Part shown: positions 44,376 to 53,138 of the stretch, in pieces
How positions within the stretch are numbered: the stretch's first letter is position 1
Layout of the letters: each line of letters opens with the position of its first letter
Origin: G965237725 sp965237725
GTDB taxonomy: Bacteria; Pseudomonadota; Gammaproteobacteria; Arenicellales; Poriferihabitantaceae
Direction: 5' to 3'
Assembly: GCA_965237725.1 (NCBI GenBank)
Contig: OZ250151.1
Location: 868,001 to 932,000 of the forward strand
Length of the DNA: 64,000 bases
The notes under the pieces: model-generated
The model's database searches: none
What the model was told of the DNA's origin: nothing
What the model saw: the letters and a program-made list of their open reading frames with translations, nothing else
Translations under genes and position numbers: made by a program

Positions 44376-45422
44376 GTGAGTGCGCAAACTTTAGGAACCA
44401 ATATTTTAATCGTAGCCTTTTTGTTGCTGGGGTTCGAAGGTGGTAGTGTTTCGAATTCGAGTGAATTGGCGAATGCCGAGAGCCATTCCAAAAACTGTTA
44501 TTCATTCGAAGGTATTTTTCGAGCGTATGGACGCAGAAAACCGCAATTCGAAATAAAAGCACCGCTACCAAATAGGGCTCCAGGAAATATCCGGAGTACA
44601 AACGAAGCGTTAGTGAGTCAGTTTTTGGGTTGCCATCCTGCATGTGTAGATGGTTTGAACCCGCAGTACACGTCTTTTGCTATTCAGTTTCACTCGAGCA
44701 CTCTTCGGTGGGCTGCGCTTCATTCGACCAGTGGCGATATCGTATATCACGGAAAAAAGGTGGTGAATTGCAAAGATGGCGAATTGTTTTATTCGAGTAA
44801 AGCAACGGCTCCTTTTTCAGCTGATCTTCCACAAACTTTAGTTAATGTCGAGGATTTAAGATTCGCAATTATCAACAATAAAGGGTGGCTGGTTGGATAT
44901 AGGAAGCATGACTTAAACGGAACGGCTTCCATCGTGTTTCCGACTGTCGATTCAAGGTCCGATGCCTGGGTCGAGTTTCCGCCGGATCCAAATATTCGAA
45001 TTGACACGAAAATCTTATTCGGGAGCTTGCCCAAAATAGTGGAATTGGAGGTGGCAAAGGTAGGTGATCCCAATGCGAACATGTACCAAAAACGAATGGA
45101 ACGACTAGCACCTCATAAAATGTTGTTGGTCAATGATGGAACCAAAACCACAGAAGAAACAATTGACGGTATCTCTCTGTTACTTGTATCAGTCGATCAA
45201 AAGAAAAGAGAGGACGGATTTTATGATATCTACGCGGATGTACGTGCTCGAAGAGGGGAGGAAGAACAGATGATTCGCTTGGAGAGAGACTACTCAGGGC
45301 TTGATTTAAAGTACAAACAAGTGTTTGATCGGGAAATAGCATTGGAAATCATCTATCAGCAAATGGGGTCCATAACTATTTTGCGGCCAGAACGCGCAAG
45401 GATATTAGTACGTAAAAGATAG
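44376..45422 (+). CDS. Exported protein of unknown function
   Basis: A 348-residue product starting with GTG. A hydrophobic segment (residues 9-20) could be a signal sequence. The central part contains SSKATAPFSADLPQTL and NNKGWLVGYRKHDLNG, and the C-terminal third is charged and helix-like. I find no family match by eye. It is flanked by repeats on both sides and may be recently acquired. Confidence 0.6.
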   Translation: MSAQTLGTNILIVAFLLLGFEGGSVSNSSELANAESHSKNCYSFEGIFRAYGRRKPQFEIKAPLPNRAPGNIRSTNEALVSQFLGCHPACVDGLNPQYTSFAIQFHSSTLRWAALHSTSGDIVYHGKKVVNCKDGELFYSSKATAPFSADLPQTLVNVEDLRFAIINNKGWLVGYRKHDLNGTASIVFPTVDSRSDAWVEFPPDPNIRIDTKILFGSLPKIVELEVAKVGDPNANMYQKRMERLAPHKMLLVNDGTKTTEETIDGISLLLVSVDQKKREDGFYDIYADVRARRGEEEQMIRLERDYSGLDLKYKQVFDREIALEIIYQQMGSITILRPERARILVRKR

Positions 45423-45433
45423 GGAGAATACTT

Positions 45434-45580
45434 GAATATTCAAGACCCCATAATTTGATTAAAGAATATTTAAGACACCCATAATTTGATTCGAAAATAC
45501 ACGGAAATACAGTAGTCAAAATCCAAAATCAAAGACCTGACCCCATATTGGCAAAATCAAAGACCTGACCGCATATTGGC
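45434..45580. repeat. Duplicated AT-rich unit and partial 92-bp element, copy 2
   Basis: First, GAATATT(C/T)AAGAC-CCATAATTTGATT occurs twice at 45434-45460 and 45464-45491. Then the right end of the 92-bp element, CCAAAATCAAAGACCTGACCCC (45523-45544), is followed by ATATTGGC, AAAATCAAAGACCTGACCGC (45553-45572), ATATTGGC again. The left half of the element is missing. The iterated pattern matches the other junction loci. Confidence 0.82.
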
Positions 45581-45686
45581 ATTGGTGCATATTGCCGGTT
45601 GCTTCATAACCGGCGATAATGAAGGACGTTGCGACCAATGGCCTCCTGAAGGTTATGTCGATCCGCATCTTCATACGAAAAATTAA
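45576..45686 (+). pseudogene. Possible 3' remnant or very short protein before the dehydrogenase
   Basis: A 36-codon frame from TTG, with text LALVHIAGC then GRCDQWPPEGYVDPHLHT, stops at 45686, ten bases before the next gene. It looks like the C-terminal tail of a once longer gene cut by the repeats, but could be a short lipoprotein-like peptide. Confidence is low. Confidence 0.3.
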
Positions 45687-45695
45687 TAGTGAATC

Positions 45696-47780
45696 TTGAA
45701 TATGACACGTGACCCGCGCTACGACATCCTGTTTGAATCGGTGAAAATTGGACCGGTCACCGCTAAAAATCGTTTCTATCAGGCGCCCCATTGCAATGGA
45801 ATGGGGCGAACTTTCCCTTCCAGCATGGCAGCCATGCGAGGGGTTAAAGCAGAAGGGGGATGGGCCGTCGTTTCCACCGAGCAGGTGGAAATCCATCCAT
45901 CAGGCGAATTCACCCCCGCCACCGAGTGTCGCTTTTGGTCCGACCAGGATATACCCTATCTCGCTCGCATGTGTGACGCGGTCCACGAGCACGACGCGCT
46001 GGCATCGATCGAACTGTGTCACAACGGCATGTTTACGGCGAACAACTACAGTCGCGAGATTCCGATTTCTCCTGCCCATATTCCCGGGGGCTATGACAAC
46101 AACCCGGTACAGGCACGCATGATGACGAAGTCCGATATCCGGGATTTCCGTAAGTGGCATCTTGATGCGGTGAAGCGGGCAAAAACCGCCGGCTTCGATA
46201 TCATCTGCTGCTATGCCGGACATAACTTGACCCTGCCCGGTTCATTCATGTCGCCACGCTACAATACCCGTAGCGACGAGTACGGTGGCAGTCTTGAAAA
46301 CCGAGTGCGCCTGTTTCGAGAAATCGTTGAAGAGGCGAAAGACGCAGTCGGCGATACCATGGGCGTGATCGTGCGTTTCTCGGTTGACGAATTACGCGGT
46401 ACTGAGGGTCTTGAAGCCCATAAGGAAGGTCGTGAAATCGTTGAGATGCTGGCTGAATTACCCGATCTGTGGGACGTTTGCCTCGCCGAATGGAGCAACG
46501 ACAGTCAGACCAGCCGTTTTTCAGAGGAGGGTTTCCAGGAACTCTTCATCGATTTTGTCAAAAAGGTCACCACAAAACCCGTAGTGGGTGTGGGCCGCTA
46601 CACCACGCCAGATAGAATGGTTTCCATCGTCAACAAGGGCATTGTCGACATGATCGGTGCGGCACGTCCATCCATTGCCGATCCCTTTCTGCCGAAGAAA
46701 ATAGAGCAGGGTCGAATCGAGGAAATTCGCGAATGCATCGGCTGTAACATTTGCGTTGCCTGGGACCTCATGCAGGCACCAATGCGTTGTACACAGAATC
46801 CCACTGCGTCGGAAGAGTGGCGACGCGGCTGGCATCCGGATCGAATCCCAGTCAAATCAGACGATGGCTCGGTATTGGTGGTCGGTGCCGGACCTGCCGG
46901 TCTCGAGGCTGCATTGGCTGCCGGTCAACGCGGTTACGATGTGACATTGGCAGAAGCCAGCGATGAACTGGGAGGACGCGTCAGCCGTGAAAGCCAATTG
47001 CCGGGTCTCGGCACCTGGGCACGGGTCAGAGACTATCGAACCTACCTGTTGTCACAGATGGCGAATGTCGAGATTTACCAGTCGAGTAAGCTCACCGATG
47101 CACAGGTTCTAGAATTTGATGCGACCCACGTCGCCATCGCCACCGGAGCACACTGGCGACGGGACGGCTATGGTCGTCATCACCAGTTCCCCATCGCCGG
47201 CATTGAAAGTACGCGTTTGTTGACGCCCGACGATATCATGGCCGGAGCAAAGCCCGAGGGTAGCGTCCTGGTTTACGATGACGACAACTACTACATGGCA
47301 TCGGTGGTAGCCGAACAGCTGATCGCGGGCGGTTGCCAGGTGTATTTTGCAACACCCGATTCCGTGGTTGCGTCCTGGACTAACTATACCCTCGAACAAC
47401 ATCGTATCCAGGCTAGATTGCTCGAACTGGGTGTGCAGATCATCGTTAGTCACGAGCTCAGTAAGATCACTCGCGAGAGTGCGCTACTGGGTTGCATTTA
47501 TTCCGGTAAATCACAAGCAATCGAGGTAACTTCGGTGGTCATGGTATCTTCACGTTTACCCGACGATACCCTATATCACAAACTCGCAAATGACGAAGAG
47601 CGGATACGAAATTCCGGGATTAAAACCCTTAAACCGGTCGGTGATTGTTACGGCCCGGCGACGATTGCTGCTGCCGTTTACGAGGGGCATCGCTTTGCTC
47701 GCGAACTCGGAGAAGAGCAAGCAGCGATACCATTTCAGCGTGAACTCACCGAACTGGCCGCCGATTTCCAGTTACCTTAA
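45696..47780 (+). CDS. Trimethylamine/dimethylamine-dehydrogenase-like flavoprotein
   Basis: A 694-residue protein closely like TMADH. The covalent-flavin cysteine is Cys33 (QAPHCNGMG), matching TMADH Cys30. The 4Fe-4S motif is Cys347, 350, 353 and 365 (ECIGCNICVAW...MRC). A C-terminal dinucleotide-binding domain begins VLVVGAGPAGLEAALAA near residue 393. At the position of TMADH Tyr60 there is Gln63, as I recall for dimethylamine dehydrogenase. It likely demethylates a secondary or other amine in the cytoplasm. The coding sequence is more G+C-rich than its neighbours and is flanked by repeats. Confidence 0.88.
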   Translation: MNMTRDPRYDILFESVKIGPVTAKNRFYQAPHCNGMGRTFPSSMAAMRGVKAEGGWAVVSTEQVEIHPSGEFTPATECRFWSDQDIPYLARMCDAVHEHDALASIELCHNGMFTANNYSREIPISPAHIPGGYDNNPVQARMMTKSDIRDFRKWHLDAVKRAKTAGFDIICCYAGHNLTLPGSFMSPRYNTRSDEYGGSLENRVRLFREIVEEAKDAVGDTMGVIVRFSVDELRGTEGLEAHKEGREIVEMLAELPDLWDVCLAEWSNDSQTSRFSEEGFQELFIDFVKKVTTKPVVGVGRYTTPDRMVSIVNKGIVDMIGAARPSIADPFLPKKIEQGRIEEIRECIGCNICVAWDLMQAPMRCTQNPTASEEWRRGWHPDRIPVKSDDGSVLVVGAGPAGLEAALAAGQRGYDVTLAEASDELGGRVSRESQLPGLGTWARVRDYRTYLLSQMANVEIYQSSKLTDAQVLEFDATHVAIATGAHWRRDGYGRHHQFPIAGIESTRLLTPDDIMAGAKPEGSVLVYDDDNYYMASVVAEQLIAGGCQVYFATPDSVVASWTNYTLEQHRIQARLLELGVQIIVSHELSKITRESALLGCIYSGKSQAIEVTSVVMVSSRLPDDTLYHKLANDEERIRNSGIKTLKPVGDCYGPATIAAAVYEGHRFARELGEEQAAIPFQRELTELAADFQLP

Positions 47781-47868
47781 ATCGAAAAGTTTGTGACCAG
47801 TGAAACATTCGGGATTACTAGAGCAAATAAAAATTTTACCCTAGCCGCGAACGGCCTTAGAGAAGTAT

Positions 47869-48066
47869 TTAACCCCGAGTAATCGGTGGCATTCCAATAT
47901 CATTTAGTGTCCGCGCATCCATTTCAGCCAATCGATCAGCCACCCTGGATCGTTCTCTCCAGCTAACAATGAATCGATATATTTTTCTCAACCCATTACA
48001 AGTTTTAGACGGACTGATTGTCAGGCGTGTCCCCAATACTTTTTTACCAATTACTGTTGCTTTCAT
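47869..48066 (-). CDS. DUF1127 small basic protein
   Basis: A 65-residue protein with the DUF1127 C-terminal signature: RFIVSWRERSRVADRLAEMDARTLNDIGMPP. Related small proteins in other bacteria affect RNA handling, phosphate or growth-phase control. A TGTGAAC-CA-GTTCACA palindrome lies about 90 bases upstream. Confidence 0.82.
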   Translation of the reverse strand: MKATVIGKKVLGTRLTISPSKTCNGLRKIYRFIVSWRERSRVADRLAEMDARTLNDIGMPPITRG

Positions 48067-48151
48067 ACTCTTAACTCCAAACTACGGTTACCCATTACTG
48101 TTACCCATTGATGCTATGGACCAGATTCTAAATACATTTTCGAAAATACCA

Positions 48152-48167
48152 TGTGAACCAGTTCACA
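48152..48167. promoter_or_regulatory. Palindrome TGTGAACCAGTTCACA
   Basis: Two perfect 7-bp arms around CA form a 16-bp site about 86 bases upstream of the DUF1127 start. It looks like a dimeric repressor or activator operator. The binding protein is not identifiable from this window. Confidence 0.5.
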
Positions 48168-48291
48168 CAATATTTGTGAAGTAAGAACATCTGCTAGTCA
48201 TCACCCTTTTAATTGACAACCCACAAATTTCTGGTTCATAACTCAGGTCGAATGAATATGAAATATAGTTCCCAAAAAAGCTTCTGAATAT

Positions 48292-48383
48292 GGGGTCAGG
48301 TCTTTGGTTTTGGGTCCGAAATACCCAGTCACTATTTAATCAAGATTGGTGCAATCAATATCCAAAATCAAAGACCTGACCCC
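48292..48383. repeat. 92-bp inverted-repeat element, copy 3
   Basis: A complete element from GGGGTCAGGTCTTTGG to CAAAGACCTGACCCC. It is almost identical to copy 4 (52978), differing at about two bases in the readable parts. It abuts the truncated 3' end of an IS3-type transposase relic, so it marks an insertion or deletion joint. Confidence 0.9.
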
Positions 48384-48722
48384 GTCCGTCCATTCTTGTT
48401 CGATAGTCCTCATGTTCAATGAGTTCAGTTTTCAATGTGCCAAAGAAACTTTCACCCACGGCATTGTCATGACACTCGCCCTTTCGACTCATGCTACAGA
48501 TTAGGCTGTTTTTTAAGTAATTGGCGATAGTCACCTGACGCATAGGTACTGCCCTGATCGGAATGCACAATCCCATCTCTTCGATTCCCTGTACGTTGGA
48601 TTGCCGTCGTTAACGCCACGATAACTAACTGGGTATTGTTGCGCTCTGACATCGCTCAACCAACAACTCGCCTCGAATACAGATCAATCATTGCTGCCAG
48701 GAACAGTAGATCTTTAGCAATT
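48384..48722 (-). pseudogene. Decayed IS3-family OrfB (integrase core)
   Basis: Minus-strand fragments match the rve core: AAMIDLYSRRVVG then a stop where Trp is expected, HSDQGSTYASGDYRQLL, then after a frameshift SMSRKGECHDNAVGESFFGTLKTELIEHEDYRTR. The DDE residues (Asp, Asp, Glu) are present. The C-terminus is lost at copy 3 of the 92-bp element and the N-terminus is unrecognisable. The 48723-48848 stretch shows nothing further. Confidence 0.85.
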
Positions 48723-48848
48723 TTGTAATTTGAAAATTGATGTAAACACCGCAATTTTGGCGGCTATTAGTAAGGATAGAATCAGGGGGTAATATTTCGC
48801 CAAGCGCGAATACGAGATACCAGCAAATGGGGGTTTGAACGAATCCTT

Positions 48849-49940
48849 CTAAACAGGTTCAGAATTTCTGATCCACTGGGTCAATACCAATTTTTTTTCT
48901 TTGCCTGCGGGCAGCCCGCAATGCAGGGTGTAGTAATTTGGTTTGCCGTCCGGGTAGAGGTTGTTCCAGAGTAGAGCGGTGCCACGTGTCGGAGTAAATT
49001 CTTCGCGAATCATTGGAAACAGCGTGCCACAGCTCGACTCACTGTCACGCAGGTAAACTAGGGCTGACCATTGCCGCTGCCCGTTTCGAGTTTTCCCATC
49101 GTAGCTGACATAAGGTGGAGAGGCAACGGCATTGAAGAAGTCATGGTGAGCCTTGTAGCGTTGGTCGGTTTTGTAAATCTGGCACTGGAGCGCTTCGGCA
49201 TTTTCCAGGTCCACACCCACCAGTCCGCATAGACGGGCCTGGGTTTCTGTAACTAGGGGAGGGATTTCGTCTCCATAGTTAAAAGTGAAGGAGCTACTGG
49301 TACGGACTTCGTGAATAGGATTGTCCGCAACCACGGTGGATCGGGCGCCATCGTCGACCAAAAGCGATTTGAATTCATCACACTGTTTCCGGCTCAGGAA
49401 ATCCTCGAACTGGTAGAGTTCGACATAATCGTTCATGATCCGTTTTTTTCCAGGGATGATCGTGCCCTTGAGGGGGAGAATGGATTGCAGATCATCACGC
49501 TTGGTTATTCCCACCGGTTTATCAGCATCGAAATCAAGCAACTCGGATACATTTTCCATCGTCATGCCGTTGTCCAGCATAATTCTGCTAATGCCTTCCT
49601 TCGGATATCCCTTTTCAAGGTTTTCTATGGCCCAATCGATCCAGCTTCTGTCGATATCAAGGTGTTCATAATCTTCGACCTTCATGGCATTGGGATCGAG
49701 GAACAGTTCCCCAGGCAGCTTCTGGTCCGAATGGATAGCCTGTAGGGCGGATTTTGGGAAATAAAAATACTCGTCCTTGTCGTCACTTAACTGGAGATAC
49801 ATTACTTCATCGGGATTTCTCCCCCGGCTTGCAAGGCCGAAACAGAGTTGCTGCAGGATTGGGTTACCCTTGTTGCAAGCGACGTCTATAGCATCCATGT
49901 CCTTTAACTGGATGGTTAGTTGTACGATATCTTCCGTCAT
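48849..49940 (-). CDS. Prolyl-4-hydroxylase-type 2OG-Fe(II) oxygenase
   Basis: A 363-residue protein. The C-terminal half has the P4Hc fold: metal ligands His265 and Asp267 (YKAHHDFF) and distal His340 (TLHCG), with a basic Lys/Lys about ten residues later to bind 2-oxoglutarate. The first 190 residues are an extra domain of unknown type. It hydroxylates a peptidyl proline, or a related substrate. A small proline-rich exported protein is encoded 480 bases upstream, on the other strand. Confidence 0.88.
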   Translation of the reverse strand: MTEDIVQLTIQLKDMDAIDVACNKGNPILQQLCFGLASRGRNPDEVMYLQLSDDKDEYFYFPKSALQAIHSDQKLPGELFLDPNAMKVEDYEHLDIDRSWIDWAIENLEKGYPKEGISRIMLDNGMTMENVSELLDFDADKPVGITKRDDLQSILPLKGTIIPGKKRIMNDYVELYQFEDFLSRKQCDEFKSLLVDDGARSTVVADNPIHEVRTSSSFTFNYGDEIPPLVTETQARLCGLVGVDLENAEALQCQIYKTDQRYKAHHDFFNAVASPPYVSYDGKTRNGQRQWSALVYLRDSESSCGTLFPMIREEFTPTRGTALLWNNLYPDGKPNYYTLHCGLPAGKEKKLVLTQWIRNSEPV

Positions 49941-50067
49941 GGTATCAAGCGTCCAGTAAGGATGTTCTGGGGAGACGAGTGTTAAAGATTATGCAACAAA
50001 AAGCTTGGTGATTAAAGACCAACCTTGTGCAATTGGCGTGATTTCCACTAGCAATGCACGTATCAAA

Positions 50068-50220
50068 ATGATTAAAACAATCACCATATTTGTATTATGT
50101 TTCATTGCAATTTCTATTCTTACAGGATGTGGCGCTACTCCGGCGATCCAAATAGATACCGAAGCAGGCAGTTCGTTTGAGTTGAAATTTGATCTCCAAT
50201 ATACTCGATGCGGTCCTTGA
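50068..50220 (+). CDS. Very small lipoprotein
   Basis: From the ATG at 50068 the 50-residue product reads MIKTITIFVLCFIAISILTGC, a signal sequence with lipobox ILTGC. The mature part is short and polar. It is a plausible entericidin-like or unknown lipoprotein; the start upstream at 50005 would bury the signal sequence. Confidence 0.55.
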   Translation: MIKTITIFVLCFIAISILTGCGATPAIQIDTEAGSSFELKFDLQYTRCGP

Positions 50221-50423
50221 ATCCGCTCAAGGAACGATAAAACAACTTATCAAAACGCTATTAACGATATGTGGGAAGAACTTGATGCCCCTTTTATGCT
50301 CTCTTACGTTTAAAACTGAAATTCTGAATTGACCTGCCCCCTGAAACGAGTCCATTTCTGGACTAGATTTCGGGATGCTTCTTTGATATCCTGCGACTTT
50401 ACAATACAACGGAGGATTAGCAC

Positions 50424-50717
50424 GTGAAAAAGAAAGATAATAATTTCGACGCTGGTGACAGTAAAACCAGCAAAAAACGCCGAAAGTTACTGGTATCCGG
50501 TGGAATTGCGGCGGCGGGGATCACTCAAATACCGACACAATGGTCCAAACCTGTTCTGCAAACTGTCGTTGTGCCTACTCATGCTAGAACGTCAATGTGC
50601 CCGCCCGGGAAAATATTAAAAAATATACCCTGTCCTCCTACTCCACCTAGTCCTGGTCCTACTCCTCCTCAAAAGCCATGTTTCGATTGCTTCCCAGCTC
50701 CTCCTGATACAGATTAA
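50424..50717 (+). CDS. Small exported proline-rich protein
   Basis: A 97-residue product, start GTG with GGAGG about 9 bases before it. The N-terminus has a Tat-like region: KTSKKRRKLLVSGGIAAAG, then WSKPVLQTVVVPTHARTS, the common tail of a small secreted-protein family. The mature C-terminus is CPPTPPSPGPTPPQKPCFDC followed by FPAPP. Prolines are about a third of the last 40 residues. It is a candidate substrate for the oxygenase at 48849. Confidence 0.65.
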   Translation: MKKKDNNFDAGDSKTSKKRRKLLVSGGIAAAGITQIPTQWSKPVLQTVVVPTHARTSMCPPGKILKNIPCPPTPPSPGPTPPQKPCFDCFPAPPDTD

Positions 50718-51314
50718 CACTGGCAAAACAATTAACAATCCCTTAGGGGCGTTTCATAGATCGGCGGCCTACAGCTTCTTTATACGCGGTCATAATAAAA
50801 ACAAATATAAATTATTGTTAATTAGAGGTGGTGGGCCCGGGAGGACTTGCCTGTACCCGGAAGGTGCGAAGTGCCCTTGGGTAGACTTCGGCTTTGATAC
50901 ACCCCGCAAAGGTGTACCGAGGTTCTGTGTCGCTGTTGGAAAACCAATACTCCCCACGACGAATCAGTCTATCCCAAAGCCCTACAACGGCGCGGATCTC
51001 CTCTCCTGAATGACCTCCAATCCAGAATGACTTGACCGAATAACTCAGGGCGTGAAGCCGAAAAGGTATAAATATCCATATTGCAGATCAAACAATACGA
51101 TTTATGATTGATCTGTCCAGTTGCCGGACTGGGCGGATGTATCGAAACCGCCGTGCAACGAAATTCGTTTAATCGGGGACTTCCTATCCTGGGCGGATGC
51201 TTAAACTGGAAGTGTACCACCCCCTTTTTTTTCTGTCTCCCAAAGGACACATCGAGCAATCTGCAGATGCCCGGGTAGATATACAATGCTATTTTTTCAA
51301 GATAAAACCAAAAT
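50718..51314. other. Intergenic stretch without a recognised gene
   Basis: About 600 bases with no supported gene. A 64-codon frame near 50815 lacks a ribosome-binding site and family resemblance. The sequence CTGGGCGGATG occurs twice (near 51129 and 51190) in this stretch, of unknown meaning. Confidence 0.5.
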
Positions 51315-52400
51315 TTGACATCTAACGAATACCAGATTGCGGCATACAAGAATGAGCATAAAGACGGGGTGATCTCCTTGTTGGCTGAATTCTGGTCCAT
51401 CGATCTTGCATTTGCCGAACGGTATTTTTGCTGGAGATTTGTGGACAATCCCCTGGATGAAGGCATTTACATCTCTGTCGCGTTACACGATGAGCGTGTT
51501 GTGGGAATCAGAACCGCATCTCCCGCAGAACTGTCGTGGGGCATTGACGTCAACAGGATCAGGGTGGCTTGCATCGTCGAAACACTTGTCAAGCCTGAGT
51601 TCAGAGGCAAGGGTTTGTTCCACGACCTGACCAACCATCTGCTGGGGAGATTGCGAGACTCCTGTTTCAGGTTTGTATTGAACATGAGTGCTTCGGAATT
51701 GGTTCGCCGGGCTTCACTTCGAAATGGCTGGAAAGGCACAGGGTCGATCCATCTACTTTCGTACCATTCGACTGATCAGGATGAATCTGGTCGTTCGGTT
51801 CGTTCACTAGATCACCTGCTGAATACTGAAACTGACGTCGGATCCTGTGCGGTTCGTGTCTCGGAAACCTGCTGGCCCCAACAAATGGCAGATCTGACTC
51901 TGAAGAAAGCCGCATCGGGAAGAATTCGCTTGTCCCAACAGGCTGACTACATTCGCTGGCAGTATCAAAATCCCGGTATGGAAGCGCGATTTATCTATTT
52001 GTATGAAAAGCAACCTTCAACGAACGAGGATGGGGAATTATTCGTTCCAGAGAAGATCACTGGCTTCATTACAATCACATCGAGCAAGCGGCAGGACAAT
52101 TCGTCTGCGTGGATTGCTGACTGGGAAGGCCTGACAGGCGAAGATATGATCGAGTTGCTAAAGTTCCTTATCGACAAAGAAGCATATTCGTATATTTATT
52201 TTTTAAAACGCATCGTCTCTATCGAGGTAAGCGCGGCAGTCACTAGATTAGGATTTAAAGAAGTAGCGGACGAGAAGTTCTTTTACTGGATATTGAGCAA
52301 GTCACTATCCGGTGACGATAAGTATGTGCTAGAAAATAACCGGAATCTGGATAATGCGGCACACTGGGAGCATAGGGCGACAAACCTGGTGTTCTTGTGA
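51315..52400 (+). CDS. GNAT-type N-acetyltransferase-like protein
   Basis: A 361-residue product with a TTG start. The N-terminal half has a GNAT core: VACIVETLVKPEFRGKGLFHDLTNHLL near residue 80 contains the acyl-CoA loop, followed by FRFVLNMSASELVRRASLRNGW. The C-terminal half (about 150-361) could be a second GNAT-like domain. The acceptor is unknown. It sits in the mobile region just upstream of the IS3 relic. Confidence 0.8.
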   Translation: MTSNEYQIAAYKNEHKDGVISLLAEFWSIDLAFAERYFCWRFVDNPLDEGIYISVALHDERVVGIRTASPAELSWGIDVNRIRVACIVETLVKPEFRGKGLFHDLTNHLLGRLRDSCFRFVLNMSASELVRRASLRNGWKGTGSIHLLSYHSTDQDESGRSVRSLDHLLNTETDVGSCAVRVSETCWPQQMADLTLKKAASGRIRLSQQADYIRWQYQNPGMEARFIYLYEKQPSTNEDGELFVPEKITGFITITSSKRQDNSSAWIADWEGLTGEDMIELLKFLIDKEAYSYIYFLKRIVSIEVSAAVTRLGFKEVADEKFFYWILSKSLSGDDKYVLENNRNLDNAAHWEHRATNLVFL

Positions 52401-52533
52401 CTAGTCTTGAAGGACAAAAATTTGTGAATAGTTGATCTGCTACTGCCACATCTATTTCAATTGGACCCCTAGTGTTTAGATTAGAGAGCTTTAAACAGTT
52501 TCACATTAGAAACAGGGGATAGTCTGAGAGGTA

Positions 52534-52975
52534 CTGATTAAAACGGACACTTTATAATGGGGACAATCCCCAGGAGTGTCAAATGAGTAAGAGAAAGACC
52601 TTTAGTAAGGAGTTTAAATTAGAAGCTGTCCGATTGTTAGAACAAGGCGATAAATCGGCGAGTGAATTAGCCGTTGAATTGGGTATCCGGCGTAACATGC
52701 TGTACAAGTGGCAGGAACAGCAAAAGAAACACGGTGAGTTTGCTTTTCGTGGCCCGGGTCGTAAACCCGATAGTGAAATAGATGAGGTAGCACAGTTACG
52801 TAAAGAACTGGCGAATGTCAAGGAGGAACGCGATATCTTAAAAAAAGCCGCAGCGTACTTTGCCAGGGAGCCCGAGTAAAGTACGCGTTTATCCGTCGTT
52901 ATCACCGCCCCCAAGGTACCCAACAGATGTGTCGTGTACTACAGGTCAGTCGTTCGGGGTACTACGCTTGAGAAT
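52534..52975 (+). mobile_element. 5' part of an IS3-family element, cut by the 92-bp repeat
   Basis: The left end begins near TACTGATTAAAACGGACAC (52536 on), followed by OrfA and the start of OrfB. OrfB breaks at GYYA (stop at 52970-52972), five bases before copy 4 of the 92-bp element. The remaining part of OrfB and the right end are absent. Confidence 0.8.
52583..52879 (+). CDS. IS3-family OrfA
   Basis: A 98-residue protein: SKRKTFSKEFKLEAVRLLEQGDKSASELAVELGIRRNMLYKWQEQ is the helix-turn-helix of IS3 OrfA; a leucine zipper-like stretch follows (VAQLRKELANVKEERDILKK). OrfB would continue by frameshift; its first 30 codons (KYAFIRRYHRPQGTQQMCRV) are readable but the rest is gone. This copy cannot transpose by itself. 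Confidence 0.9.
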   Translation: MSKRKTFSKEFKLEAVRLLEQGDKSASELAVELGIRRNMLYKWQEQQKKHGEFAFRGPGRKPDSEIDEVAQLRKELANVKEERDILKKAAAYFAREPE

Positions 52976-52977
52976 AT

Positions 52978-53069
52978 GGGGTCAGGTCTTTGGTTTTGGG
53001 TCCAAAATACCCAATCACTATTTAATCAAGATTGGTGCAATCAATATCCAAAATCAAAGACCTGACCCC
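52978..53069. repeat. 92-bp inverted-repeat element, copy 4
   Basis: A complete copy, from GGGGTCAGGTCTTTGG to CAAAGACCTGACCCC, with the same interior and orientation as copy 3. It marks the break in the IS3 OrfB. After it, no OrfB coding is readable. Confidence 0.9.
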
Positions 53070-53138
53070 GTGCTACATGCTCGGCAAAGGGCTGATCCAA
53101 TATATGCACAACCTACCCCATTGATTCTCTGAAATTGC

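Noticed and set aside
48355..48576. A 73-codon frame as a separate gene
   Set aside because: It is part of a decayed IS3 OrfB that runs on into the 92-bp repeat.
50815..51009. A 64-codon plus-strand frame
   Set aside because: No ribosome-binding site and no recognisable sequence; probably chance.
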